Shown: positions 41,718 to 50,147, numbered from the stretch's first letter. The stretch: DNA of 64,000 nt from Streptomyces scabiei 87.22 (GCF_000091305.1 NC_013929.1:9610001-9674000); one strand, 5' to 3'. Numbers and translations: made by a program. Notes: generated by a model not told the origin, from the sequence alone.

Positions 41718-42584
41718 TCAGGCGCCCGCGCGCGGGTGGCCGCCCGGCCCGAGTAGACCGGTCGGGTGGAGAGGCTGTTCCGCCTCGAGGCGGGGGAGGG
41801 TGCGACGGGTCGCGCGCAGCACCACCGGTGGGATCGCGGCCCGGGTCAGCTGGGTCAGGCGCAGCCACCGGGGGACGTAGACGGCGGTCCGTCGCCGTTC
41901 CACCGCGTCGGCGAGGCGGGCGGCGACGATCCCGGTGGGCTGGACGCGCCGGGCCGGTGGCGGCATGTGGGCGCGCAGCTCCCGCAGGGTCACGTAGCGG
42001 TCGGCGTCGCGGATCAGCTCGGTGTCGGTCCAGCCGAGGTAGGCGATGCCCACCGCCACACCGTGCTGGGCCGTCTCGGCGCGCAATGTGTGGGCGAACG
42101 CCTCCACACCGGACTTGGAGGCGCAGTACGCGCTCATCATCGGGGCGGCGCCGATCGAGGCCAGCGAGGCGATCTGCAGGTGGTAGCCGGCGGTCCGCAC
42201 CAGGTCGGGCAGGAAGGCCCGGGCGGTCTGGGCGCTGCCGATCAGGTTGACGTCGATCACCCGGCGCCAGGTGCCGGGGTCCGACCGGGCGAAGGGGCCG
42301 CCCTCGGCGACGCCCGCGTTCGCCACGACGACCGAGGGCGGCCCCAGGCGGGCGCGGACGGTCTCGGCCGCCTCGTCGAGGGCGGCGTCGTCGCAGACGT
42401 CGGTGCCGAGGGCCAGCACCGTGCACGGGAGGACGGCGGCGGTCGCGCTCAGCGCCGCTTCGTCGTGGTCGAGGAGGGCCAGCCGCGCACCCCGCCGGGC
42501 GAACGCGTCCGCCAGGGCCGCTCCGATGCCGCGGGCCGCTCCCGTCACCACGACCGTACGGCCCCGCAGCGGGCTGTCCTTCAC
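41718..42584 (-). CDS. Short-chain dehydrogenase/reductase
   Basis: A 288-residue SDR. Cofactor motif VVVTGAARGIGAAL (residues 10-23), NAG motif VVANAGVAEGG, catalytic Ser in QIASLASIGAA and Tyr-Lys in SAYCASKSGV. The 60-residue C-terminal extension (RTAVYVPRWLRLTQLTRAAI) is typical of the streptomycete SDRs that follow phytoene-desaturase-like genes. The GTG at 42584 overlaps the TGA of the FAD oxidoreductase gene by 4 bases. It is the last gene of an SRPBCC/FAD/SDR operon; the common substrate is probably lipid-like. Confidence 0.9.
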   Translation of the reverse strand: MKDSPLRGRTVVVTGAARGIGAALADAFARRGARLALLDHDEAALSATAAVLPCTVLALGTDVCDDAALDEAAETVRARLGPPSVVVANAGVAEGGPFARSDPGTWRRVIDVNLIGSAQTARAFLPDLVRTAGYHLQIASLASIGAAPMMSAYCASKSGVEAFAHTLRAETAQHGVAVGIAYLGWTDTELIRDADRYVTLRELRAHMPPPARRVQPTGIVAARLADAVERRRTAVYVPRWLRLTQLTRAAIPPVVLRATRRTLPRLEAEQPLHPTGLLGPGGHPRAGA

Positions 42585-44224
42585 GACCGCTCCCTTCCCG
42601 GCCGGCTCTGGGCCCGTCCGGTGCTGTCCCGGTGGGCCAGGACGCGCTGGGCGCGGGTGAGCCCGGGCAGCCGGTGCCGGCGCAGTGCCGCACGGGCGGC
42701 GTTGGCGCCGGGGGCGCCGTGCACCCCGCCGCCCGGATGCGCGGAGGCGGAGGCGAGGTAGAGGCCGTCCACGGGGGTCTCGGGGCGGCCGGTGCCGGGG
42801 GCGGGCCGGAAGAAGAGCTGCTGGTGCAGGGCCGCCGTGCCGCCGTTGATGGCACCGCCGTGCAGATTGCGGTCGAGTGCCTGAAGGGTGGGCGGGGCCA
42901 GCACGCGGCGGGCGCGGATGCGTGAACGGAACCCCGGCGCGAACCGCTCCACCTGGCGTTCGACGCGGTCGGCCATCACCTCCTGCTCCGTACGGTCCCA
43001 GCGGCCCGTCAGACCGTCGTCGCCGGCGTCGGACTTGATGACGTGGGGCACGTGTGTGTAAGCCCAGGCGGCCTCGGTGCCCCGGGGGGAGCGGGAGGGA
43101 TCCGCGGTCGTCATCTGTCCGAACAGGGCGAAGGGACGGTCGGGCACCTGTCCCATGGCGATCTGGGCGGCGCAGCGGGTGAGTTCGTCGACGCCGTCGG
43201 CGAGGTGGACCGTGCCCGCCCGTGCCGCCGCCTCGGCCCGCCAGGGCACGGGACCGTCGCAGGCCCAGTCGACCTTGAACGTGGCGAAGTCCCACTGGAA
43301 CCGCTTCAGGTCGGCCGTCAGCTGGGGCGGGAGGTGCTCGGCGTCGACGAGTTCGCCGTAGAGGGACGGCGCGGACACGTCCGCCAGTACGGCGCGGCGG
43401 GCGGCCACCTTCTCGCCGTCGGAGGTGAGGACCCCGGCGGCCCGGCCGCCGCGCACCAGGACGCGGGTGACCCGCCGGCCGCAGCGTACGGTCCCGCCCC
43501 GCGCCCGCAGCCGGTTCACGAGCGCCTCCGTGAGGGCGCCCGAGCCGCCGGCCGGCACGGGGAAGCCGTACGTCTGCCCGAGCATGCACAGCAGCCAGCC
43601 GTAGCCGCCGCTGCCCGCGGCCTCCGGCGCGAGGTCGGCGTGCAGGGCGTTCCCGGCCAGCAGCAGCTTGCCGCCCTCGCCCCGGAACTCCTCGTCCCCC
43701 ATGCGGCGGACCGGCGCGACCAGGGTGCGCGCCATCCGCAGCCCCCCGGCCGCCCTCAGCCTGACGGCGAGGCGGGCGGTGGCGCGTACCGGCGGGAAGG
43801 GGGTGAACAGCGCGTCGACGATGTCCGGGCCGAGGTCCTCCCAGGTCCGGTGCAGGCGCCGCCAGGCGTCCCCGTCGCCCGGGTGGAAGGCGTCGAGCGA
43901 GGCGGCGGTGGTGTCGATGTCCCGCGACAGGACCGCGCATCTGCCGTCGCCGAGCGGATGGGCCAGCACGTCCGGGGCGTGGCTCCAGCGCAGGCCGTAC
44001 TTCTCCAGGCCGAGCCGGGCCAGTACCGAGGACGCGGCGGCGAGGGGGTAGAAGGAGCTGAAGAGGTCGCTCGCGAAGTCGGGGTCGACGCCCCTGTCGT
44101 GACGCACCGCGCCGCCGGGCACGGATTGTTCCTCCAGGACCTCCACGCTCCATCCGGCGTCGGCGAGCAGGTTGGCGGCCACCAGCCCGTTCGGACCGGC
44201 TCCGATCACCACCGCGTCAGGCAT
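42581..44224 (-). CDS. Phytoene desaturase-like FAD oxidoreductase
   Basis: A 547-residue flavoprotein. The FAD Rossmann motif is AVVIGAGPNGLVAANLLADA (residues 4-23) followed by VEVLEEQSVPGGAVRHD; the C-terminal FAD motif is DGLYLASASAHPGGGVHGAP with GANAARAAL. This matches the CrtI/PDS-like group found beside SDR genes in actinomycetes, not the classic carotenoid desaturase, which has a different C-terminus. The last 40 residues are Arg-rich. The ATG lies 8 bases inside the SRPBCC gene and the stop overlaps the SDR start, so the three genes are translationally coupled. Confidence 0.9.
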   Translation of the reverse strand: MPDAVVIGAGPNGLVAANLLADAGWSVEVLEEQSVPGGAVRHDRGVDPDFASDLFSSFYPLAAASSVLARLGLEKYGLRWSHAPDVLAHPLGDGRCAVLSRDIDTTAASLDAFHPGDGDAWRRLHRTWEDLGPDIVDALFTPFPPVRATARLAVRLRAAGGLRMARTLVAPVRRMGDEEFRGEGGKLLLAGNALHADLAPEAAGSGGYGWLLCMLGQTYGFPVPAGGSGALTEALVNRLRARGGTVRCGRRVTRVLVRGGRAAGVLTSDGEKVAARRAVLADVSAPSLYGELVDAEHLPPQLTADLKRFQWDFATFKVDWACDGPVPWRAEAAARAGTVHLADGVDELTRCAAQIAMGQVPDRPFALFGQMTTADPSRSPRGTEAAWAYTHVPHVIKSDAGDDGLTGRWDRTEQEVMADRVERQVERFAPGFRSRIRARRVLAPPTLQALDRNLHGGAINGGTAALHQQLFFRPAPGTGRPETPVDGLYLASASAHPGGGVHGAPGANAARAALRRHRLPGLTRAQRVLAHRDSTGRAQSRPGRERS

Positions 44225-44750
44225 GGCCGCCGGTGCCGTGGCCCGCGGCCCTGCGCCGCCCGTGGAGCCTCGTGGGCCGCTCCGCCTCGGTGCGTGCCTC
44301 GGCCTCGGCGCCCTCCTCGGCCCGCGCCTCGCAGAGTCCGGCGAGCCGGGCGAGCATCGCGCGGTGCCGGAGCTGGATCAGCGCCTCCACGCCCACGTTG
44401 TGGAGCGCCCCGCCCACGCCCTGCAGCGGGTGCTCGTCCACGACGACCAGGCAGTACGGCCCCCAGGGGCGGAGCCGGACGGAGATCCGCGCCGTGCCCA
44501 GCACCCCGGCCCGCGCCTCCAGCCCCAGCTCGGAGCCCTCCTCGCAGTAACGGACCACGGTCTCGTTGCTCAGCCGCAGCGGTCCCAGCCGGATCTCGTA
44601 CTCGATGGCCGAGCCCACCTGCGGCCACAGCCCGCGCACCGGCTCGGAGGACGACGTGCCCACCACCCACTCCGCGTACCGGGTGCCGTCCGCCAGGACG
44701 GCCCACACGGCCTGCGGACTCACCTTGATCAGACGATGCCGTACCGCCAT
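44217..44750 (-). CDS. SRPBCC-family protein
   Basis: A 177-residue START-fold protein starting MAVRHRLIKVSPQAVWAVLA, with GTRYAEWVVGTSSSEPV and WPQVGSAIEYEIRLGPLRL, a polyketide-cyclase/dehydrase-like lipid-binding fold. The C-terminal 40 residues are charged and disordered. ggagg sits 7 bases before the ATG. It is the first gene of an operon with an FAD oxidoreductase and an SDR, and may bind the hydrophobic substrate or product of these enzymes. Confidence 0.88.
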   Translation of the reverse strand: MAVRHRLIKVSPQAVWAVLADGTRYAEWVVGTSSSEPVRGLWPQVGSAIEYEIRLGPLRLSNETVVRYCEEGSELGLEARAGVLGTARISVRLRPWGPYCLVVVDEHPLQGVGGALHNVGVEALIQLRHRAMLARLAGLCEARAEEGAEAEARTEAERPTRLHGRRRAAGHGTGGHA

Positions 44751-44901
44751 GCCACACCTCCAGCCGGTCCACCCCGGTCGAGGGGCGAGTGCCCGGCCGG
44801 ACGAGATCCACACCGGGCGGACGGGGAGGGATGTTCCGGGCGAACCGCCGGGCCGCTGGACGGCCGGACTTCACCGAAGAAGGGAGGTCGTCCTGGAACG
44901 G

Positions 44902-46305
44902 TCAGTCCTGGAACTTCTTCTTCATCTCGGCGATCCTCTTGGCCTCTGTCAATTTTTCCACGCCCGCGAATTTCGTCATGTGCTCCTTCATGAAGTCCGG
45001 ATTGGCGAAATTGAGCAGGAACTCGGCCATCTCCTCCTTCTTGACCACCTCGCGGAACTCCGCGTCGGTCAGCGGGACCGCGTCGCCGCCCTTGACACTG
45101 TCCTTCTCCTCGACCGCGACGATGCTGAAGGGCGCGCCCTGCTGGGCGATCCAGCCCTTCTCGGAACCGCTGGACCCCTTGCCGAGATATTTCCGCTTGA
45201 TCTTCACCGTGATGACGTACCCGAAACGGGCTTCCGAGCCGAAGATGGAGGCTATTGCGGGATTGGAGGAGAACTCGACCAGTTTGGCGGAATCGTCATT
45301 TCGGTGCCCGCTCGTGTAACTGTGAATGTGTTCCGGATCGGGCGCCGTGGAATTCTCGTCGGGCACCTGGAGCATTTTGGAGAAGCTGACGAAGCTATGC
45401 CGCATGAATTCCTGCACCATGTGCTTCTTCTGCGTGGGCGTCACGCCACGCTTCAGGAGGACTTCCTCCTCGCTGTCCGCCGCAAGCCCCGCGATGTGGT
45501 CCTCCTCGCTCGATCCGGGAGGCTTCTCCTCGAGAGCGACCCGTCCCCAGCCCGGCCCGTCCTCCCCGTCCTGCAGCATGCGCTGCACCGGCCCGCCCGC
45601 CGCGCTCACGGCGCTGCGGTGGACGGTGGCCGAGGGTGCGGTCGTCATGCCCGACGCGTAGGCGTGGCCGTCGGCCTCGGCCGCCCGTTCCGAGCTCTGC
45701 CCCGGATCGGTGACGGAGACTCCCGCGCCGTTGTTGTGGCCCGTCTCCCGCACACCCTTGAGGTTCTTGTCGACGTGACTGAGCTCGTGGCCCATCAGCC
45801 GCTCGTCGGCCGCCGCCGTGGCGGAGAGGAAGACGTGGTGGCCGATGGTCATGGCCTCGGCCCCCATCGCCGTCGTGGCCCGTTGCGCCACCTCGCCGCG
45901 GTGGACGCGGGTGGCGGACAGCCGGTCGTTCTGGAAGAACGCCCCCGCCTTCGCCACCACCGACGAGGGCAGCGCCTGACTCGGTGACTTCAGCGCGGCG
46001 TCCAGCAGGGCGCTCTGCCTCTCCGGGCCGGTGTCCTCCACCTGCTCGTCCTCTGCCACGGCACGCGCGACGAGGGCGTCGTCCGAGGAGCGCTGTACCG
46101 GCTGGTGCCCGCATCCGGCGTCGTGCTCGTGCCGGTCCTGCGCCGCCACGTGCCCGGCCTGCCGCAGCATCTGGACGACCGCCGCGTTTCCGACGCTCCG
46201 CTGGAGGGAGAGCAGCGGCGGCAGGGCGGGAGCGCGAGTCGCCCGCGCCCGGCGCTTCTCCTGCTCCTTCCGTGTCGTGGCGTTCTCGGCCTGAGCCTTC
46301 GACAT
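44902..46305 (-). CDS. eCIS-core (DUF4157) protein, putative contractile-injection cargo toxin
   Basis: A 467-residue modular protein. Residues 32-48 hold the LLSLQRSVGNAAVVQML motif and residues 110-215 an eCIS-core/DUF4157 domain with RVHRGEVAQ, the zincin-like helix MGHELSHV (His173, Glu174, His177) and the long helix SERAAEADGHAYA. This domain marks proteins loaded in extracellular contractile injection systems. A short linker leads to a C-terminal domain (about 290-467) with HIHSYTSGHRNDDSAKLVEF, SSNPAIASIFG, YVITVKIKRKYLGKG and IVAVEEKD, which recalls ADP-ribosyltransferase folds but is not proven. The C-terminal coding part is visibly less GC-rich than its neighbours. No sheath, tube or baseplate genes lie in the window. 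Confidence 0.85.
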   Translation of the reverse strand: MSKAQAENATTRKEQEKRRARATRAPALPPLLSLQRSVGNAAVVQMLRQAGHVAAQDRHEHDAGCGHQPVQRSSDDALVARAVAEDEQVEDTGPERQSALLDAALKSPSQALPSSVVAKAGAFFQNDRLSATRVHRGEVAQRATTAMGAEAMTIGHHVFLSATAAADERLMGHELSHVDKNLKGVRETGHNNGAGVSVTDPGQSSERAAEADGHAYASGMTTAPSATVHRSAVSAAGGPVQRMLQDGEDGPGWGRVALEEKPPGSSEEDHIAGLAADSEEEVLLKRGVTPTQKKHMVQEFMRHSFVSFSKMLQVPDENSTAPDPEHIHSYTSGHRNDDSAKLVEFSSNPAIASIFGSEARFGYVITVKIKRKYLGKGSSGSEKGWIAQQGAPFSIVAVEEKDSVKGGDAVPLTDAEFREVVKKEEMAEFLLNFANPDFMKEHMTKFAGVEKLTEAKRIAEMKKKFQD

Positions 46306-46488
46306 CCGTCATCCTCCGACACTCACAGGCGAACCGATCATGCAGGATGGCACGGTGGAGGCCACGTTCCCAGAGGCGCGGGGGCAGACTTGGCGTGTCC
46401 CGAAGGGCAGCGGCGGGTGACGGATCCCTCATCGATCCCTTGCGCGCGGTGGTGGACCATCACCGCCCCCGAGCCGATCGTGGACGGC

Positions 46489-47394
46489 ATGAACGATCAT
46501 CCCCGTGAGGTACCCGTGGGCGAGGAGGCCGGAGAGATCCGCCGTTTCTCGCAAGCGCTCGGTCTGCCCGGCCTGGTCGACGTCCACACGCACTTCATGC
46601 CCGAGCGCGTCCTGCGCAAGGTGTGGGCGTACTTCGACGCGCTCGGACCGCTGACCGGCGGCATGGAATGGCCGATCACGTACCGCCAGGAGGAGGCGGA
46701 ACGGGCGGACCTGCTCCGGGACTTCGGTGTGCGTGCGTTCACCTCGATGCTCTACCCGCACAAACCGGGCATGGCCCGCTGGCTGAACGCCTGGGCGGTG
46801 GACTTCGCCCGCCGCACCCCCGGCTGTCTGCACACCGCCACGCTCTACCCCGAGCCGGATGTCACGGCGTACGTCAGGGAGGCCGTGGAGGAGGGCGCGC
46901 GCGTCTTCAAGGCGCACGTACAGGTGGGGGCGTACGACCCGGCGGACGAACTCCTCGACCCGGCATGGGGGCTGCTGGCCGAGGCCGGCGTCCCCGTGGT
47001 CGTCCACTGCGGCTCCGGGCCCGCGCCCGGCAAGCACACCGGGCCCGAGCCGATCGCACGGGTGCTGGCGCGTCATCCCCGGCTGCGGCTCGTCGTCGCG
47101 CACATGGGCATGCCCGAGTACGAGGAGTTCTTCGGTCTCGCCGAGCGGTACGGGGAGGTGTGGTTCGACACGACGATGGCCTTCACCGACTTCAGCGAGG
47201 GGTTCATGCCGTTCCCGCGCCGGGCCCTGCCGCGACTGGCCGCCCTCGGCGACCGGGTCCTCCTCGGCTCCGACTTCCCCAACATCCCCTACCCCTACCT
47301 CCACCAGCTCCATGCCCTGGAGCGTCTGGGGCTGGGGGAGGAGTGGCTGCGGGCGGTGTGCCACGACAACGGGGCGGAGCTGTTCGGGCTGTGA
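46489..47394 (+). CDS. Amidohydrolase-family (TIM-barrel) hydrolase
   Basis: A 301-residue amidohydrolase-2 enzyme: metal motif DVHTHF (HxH) at residues 31-36, VVVHCGSGPAPGKHTGP with the third His, VVAHMGMPEYEEF with the fourth, and LLGSDFPNIPY with the metal-binding Asp. Relatives are decarboxylases or hydrolases of aromatic and lactone substrates (ACMSD-like). ATG 46489 was chosen because the similarity starts 20 residues later and no closer start has a better site. A run of 15-base repeats follows the stop. Substrate unknown. Confidence 0.87.
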   Translation: MNDHPREVPVGEEAGEIRRFSQALGLPGLVDVHTHFMPERVLRKVWAYFDALGPLTGGMEWPITYRQEEAERADLLRDFGVRAFTSMLYPHKPGMARWLNAWAVDFARRTPGCLHTATLYPEPDVTAYVREAVEEGARVFKAHVQVGAYDPADELLDPAWGLLAEAGVPVVVHCGSGPAPGKHTGPEPIARVLARHPRLRLVVAHMGMPEYEEFFGLAERYGEVWFDTTMAFTDFSEGFMPFPRRALPRLAALGDRVLLGSDFPNIPYPYLHQLHALERLGLGEEWLRAVCHDNGAELFGL

Positions 47395-47413
47395 CCCGCG
47401 GCGTGGCGGGGCC

Positions 47414-47473
47414 GTGCGGATCGGGTCCGTGCGGGACGGGTCCGTGCGGGACGGGTTCGTTCGGATCGGGTCC
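47414..47473. repeat. Four tandem 15-bp repeats
   Basis: Units gtgcggatcgggtcc, gtgcgggacgggtcc, gtgcgggacgggttc and gttcggatcgggtcc follow each other without spacing between the amidohydrolase stop and the ArsR operator. They are non-coding in the annotated frames. They differ from each other by one to three bases. Confidence 0.85.
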
Positions 47474-47485
47474 CGTCCGGGCTTG

Positions 47486-47509
47486 ATAGGCAAGTGGTTG
47501 CTTGCCTAT
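47486..47509 (+). promoter_or_regulatory. Perfect palindromic operator upstream of arsR-type gene
   Basis: Arms ataggcaag (47486-47494) and cttgcctat (47501-47509) with the 6-base spacer tggttg. The right arm ends 9 bases before the GTG of the ArsR-type regulator, so the site must overlap the promoter or the translation start. It is the expected kind of site for autorepression by an ArsR-family dimer. Confidence 0.85.
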
Positions 47510-47518
47510 GGTGGAGGT

Positions 47519-47821
47519 GTGGCCGACGACCTGTTCAAAGCCCTCGCCGACCCCACCCGCCGGACCATCCTCGACGAGCTGGCCGAGCAGTCAGGACAGA
47601 CACTGTTCGAGATCTGCGCGCGGCTGACCATGAAGCACCAGCTCGGCATCTCGCGCCAGGCCGTCTCCCAGCACCTCGCCGTGCTGGAGGCGGCCGGGCT
47701 CGTCGAGACCCGGAGGGAGGGCCGCTACAAATTCCATGACCTGAACACGGCCCCGCTGCGGCAGATCACCGAGCGATGGCTCGTGCCCGACCCGTCCGGA
47801 CCGCAGGAGAGCACCTCATGA
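47519..47821 (+). CDS. ArsR-family transcriptional regulator
   Basis: A 100-residue winged-helix repressor starting VADDLFKALADPTRRTILDE, with the recognition helix ISRQAVSQHLAVLEAAGLVE and wing TRREGRYKFHDLN, ending RQITERWLVPD. No metal-binding cysteines are present, so it belongs to the ArsR group that sits beside VOC or SRPBCC genes rather than metal sensors. The GTG start lies just after the palindromic operator with little room for a leader, which suggests a very short or leaderless mRNA. It overlaps the VOC gene by 4 bases. Confidence 0.88.
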   Translation: MADDLFKALADPTRRTILDELAEQSGQTLFEICARLTMKHQLGISRQAVSQHLAVLEAAGLVETRREGRYKFHDLNTAPLRQITERWLVPDPSGPQESTS

Positions 47822-48210
47822 AGATCCGTCTGACCAGTGTCTTCGTCGACGACCAGGCCAAGGCCGAACACTTCTACACCGAGATCCTCGGCTTCGTGAA
47901 GAAGCACGACGTCCCGCTGGGCGAGAAGGACCGCTGGCTGACCGTCGTCTCGCGGGACGAGCCCGACGGCACCGAACTCCTCCTGGAGCCCGCCGGCCAT
48001 CCGGCCGTGCAGCCCTACCGCGACGCGCTCGTCGCCGACGGCATCCCGCTCGCCCAGTTCGCCGTCGACGACGTACGCGCGGAGTACGAGCGTCTGCGCG
48101 GCCTCGGGGTGCGCTTCACCCAGGAGCCCCTGGAGATGGGCCCCGTCACCACCGCCGTCCTCGACGACACCTGCGGCAACCTGATCCAGATCGCCACCCA
48201 GCCGCAGTAG
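47818..48210 (+). CDS. VOC-family (glyoxalase-like) protein
   Basis: A 130-residue protein of the vicinal-oxygen-chelate fold: two beta-alpha-beta-beta-beta repeats starting KIRLTSVFVDDQAKAEHFYT and IPLAQFAVDDVRAEYERLRG, ending DDTCGNLIQIATQPQ. Glu in GTELLLEP and Glu/Asn near the end could bind metal. Family roles include glyoxalase, dioxygenase and antibiotic binding (bleomycin or fosfomycin type). It is coupled to the ArsR gene (ATGA) with ggag upstream, so it is probably induced when that repressor releases its operator. Confidence 0.88.
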   Translation: MKIRLTSVFVDDQAKAEHFYTEILGFVKKHDVPLGEKDRWLTVVSRDEPDGTELLLEPAGHPAVQPYRDALVADGIPLAQFAVDDVRAEYERLRGLGVRFTQEPLEMGPVTTAVLDDTCGNLIQIATQPQ

Positions 48211-48249
48211 GGGCCGGCGGGGTACGAGCCCCGGAGCCACCCCGCCTGT

Positions 48250-48280
48250 CGCCGCGCGGCCGGGCCCCGGCCGCGCGGCG
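48250..48280. terminator. Bidirectional terminator hairpin (14-15 bp stem)
   Basis: Arms cgccgcgcggccgg (48250-48263) and ccggccgcgcggcg (48267-48280) flank only 3 bases. It lies between the VOC gene and the convergent GH5 gene and should end both transcripts. Confidence 0.85.
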
Positions 48281-48287
48281 GTGGACC

Positions 48288-50033
48288 TCAGGCGGGCGAA
48301 CCGGTCACGGAGCCGCCCGACCTGGTGACGTGATAGGTCACCTTGGTGCCGCTCCAGAAGTGGAAGGTGAGCGTCACCCGGGAGCCGTCCTTCAGGGAGG
48401 CGAGGAACTCACCGGTCAGCTTGACGGCGTCGTCGGTGTACGCCGTGAACGCGGTGTCCCACTGCTGGAACGGGGTCCAGCTCGCCGGGCCCGCGTTGCT
48501 CCCGTCGTCGTAGCGCGCCTCCATGGTCGCGAGCCTGTCGCCCCGGAACCGGGTGGGGACGGACAGGCCCCCGGTACCGCCCGAGGCGCTCGACAGGACC
48601 GGAGTGTCGTAGGTGACCACGTCGATCCGCCACGGCACACCGCGGGAGAACCTGGCCTCCAGCGTCGCGTTCACCCCGTACGCCCGGTCGCCGGCCAGCG
48701 CGGTCAGCGCGGCGGCCGTCAGAGTGAGCCGGCTGCCGCTGACGGTGTAGTCCCTGCCCTTCACGAGAGTGCGGGAGCCGTGCCGCAGTCCCTGGAAGTC
48801 GGTGCCGTTCAAGTTCAGCGTGAGGTCCTGGGCGGTGAGGGCGCCCGACTTCGGGAGGAACACCAGGTCGCTGGAGGCGGTCCCGGAGCGGGTGGTCCAG
48901 CTGGACCTGATCTGGGCGAACAGCTCCGGATCGCGCCACTGGAGGGTGGTGCGGTTCAGGAACTGCCCCGCGTCCCAGAGCATGGTGGTGAGGTTGCGCC
49001 GGCGCGCGTAGTCGCCCAGGAACTCGAAGTACTTGCGCTGCTCGCCCCGTTCGATGATGCCGGGGCGGTTGTGGTCGTAGGCCAGCAGGGCGTACTCGCC
49101 GATGACGACCGGTATCCCGCGCGCGGTGAACGCGTTGTGGACGCGGTCGAAGGTCGCGGTCAGATCCTGCTCGGAGGTGGCGTCGAACCGGGTGTACCCG
49201 GCGATGTTCACGCTGAAGGGCCACCAGCCGTAGAAGTGGACCGTCGTGGCCACCATGGGGTCGCGCAGGTCCGCCAGTTCGGTGGCCAGCGCGTCCAGGC
49301 GGCCCTGGTCGGCGTTGGTGTACAGCGTGGGCAGGACGAGGAGCCGGTCGGTGTTGCCGCCGCCCGAGTCGCGGACGATCCGGTGGAAGACCTTGTTGAG
49401 TTCGGCGAGCAGCCGGTAGTTCTCGTCGTCACCGGAAGTGCCGTCGAACTTGGGCTCGTTGATGCTCTCCAGCGCCAGCCTGGGCGACCTGTCCCGGAAC
49501 TCCGCCGCTATCTGGGTCCAGGTGGCGCGGTAGCGGGCGAGGACGGTGTCGTGGTCGGTGGAGAGGTTGTTGACCCACATCCAGGAGTCGTGGTGCATGT
49601 TCAGCAGGACGTACAGGTTCTCGTCCAGCGCCAGGTCGACGACCTGGCGCACCTTCGCCATCCACGCCGGATCGATCGTGTACTGCGGGGCGGCGCCCTG
49701 GTGGATGCCCCAGGTGACGGGCAGCCGAATGCTCTTGAAGCCCTGTGACCTGACCTTCTGGAACAGGGCACGGGTCACCGTCGGGTTGCCCCAGGACGTC
49801 TCGTCCGGGATGGCGTCGTAGGTGTTGCCCAGGTTCCATCCGGGCTGCATGGCGGCGACCGCGCTGCGGGCCGCCGGGGAACTGGCCGGGGGCACGGGCG
49901 GATCGGCGGCCCGCGCGGTGGCGGGCAGCAGGGGGAGCAGGACGAGCGCCAGGACCAGTGCCGTCAGTCTGCGTGGGGGGTGCGACGGCCGCTGTCGCCG
50001 GAACGGAAACCTTGCGAGTCTTCTCTTCATCAT
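48288..50033 (-). CDS. Secreted GH5-CBM_X2-CBM46-like endoglucanase/xyloglucanase
   Basis: A 581-residue three-module secreted enzyme. Signal peptide about 1-42 with a long basic n-region and TALVLALVLLPLLPATARA. GH5 barrel 55-380: WNLGNTYD, acid/base Glu193 in ESINEPKF, HFYGWWPF and nucleophile Glu313 in VIGEYALL, a GH5_4-like pattern. A CBM_X2 immunoglobulin-like module follows (about 387-475: LTLNLNGTDFQGLRHGSRTL, GRDYTVSG), then a CBM46-like module to the end. This order is that of Bacillus Cel5B enzymes acting on beta-glucan and xyloglucan. Two adjacent ATGs, 50033 chosen. It is divergent from the LacI gene; a GAAAGTTTC operator lies between them. Confidence 0.92.
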   Translation of the reverse strand: MMKRRLARFPFRRQRPSHPPRRLTALVLALVLLPLLPATARAADPPVPPASSPAARSAVAAMQPGWNLGNTYDAIPDETSWGNPTVTRALFQKVRSQGFKSIRLPVTWGIHQGAAPQYTIDPAWMAKVRQVVDLALDENLYVLLNMHHDSWMWVNNLSTDHDTVLARYRATWTQIAAEFRDRSPRLALESINEPKFDGTSGDDENYRLLAELNKVFHRIVRDSGGGNTDRLLVLPTLYTNADQGRLDALATELADLRDPMVATTVHFYGWWPFSVNIAGYTRFDATSEQDLTATFDRVHNAFTARGIPVVIGEYALLAYDHNRPGIIERGEQRKYFEFLGDYARRRNLTTMLWDAGQFLNRTTLQWRDPELFAQIRSSWTTRSGTASSDLVFLPKSGALTAQDLTLNLNGTDFQGLRHGSRTLVKGRDYTVSGSRLTLTAAALTALAGDRAYGVNATLEARFSRGVPWRIDVVTYDTPVLSSASGGTGGLSVPTRFRGDRLATMEARYDDGSNAGPASWTPFQQWDTAFTAYTDDAVKLTGEFLASLKDGSRVTLTFHFWSGTKVTYHVTRSGGSVTGSPA

Positions 50034-50114
50034 GCGCACCTTCGGGTTGGGGGGTGTGCGACACGTGGAGCCGTGGAGCCGGCCGATGACCGACAGAGAT
50101 ACAACTCGGACGGA

Positions 50115-50123
50115 GAAAGTTTC
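50115..50123. promoter_or_regulatory. Candidate LacI-type operator (GAAAGTTTC)
   Basis: A 9-base palindrome in an AT-rich patch between the divergent GH5 and LacI genes, 25 bases before the LacI ATG and about 80 before the GH5 ATG. Same core as the sites at 34534 and 51391. Confidence 0.7.
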
Positions 50124-50147
50124 GTTCTGTGCGGCGGAGAAATTAAC

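Noticed and set aside
42581..44224. Carotenoid gene cluster (crtI with the phytoene synthase at 18596)
   Set aside because: The two genes are 23 kb apart, the flavoprotein is of the PDS-like group beside SDR genes, and no cyclase or GGPP synthase is present.
44902..46305. Prophage or ICE carrying the eCIS-core gene
   Set aside because: No integrase, tRNA end, direct repeats or phage structural genes flank it.
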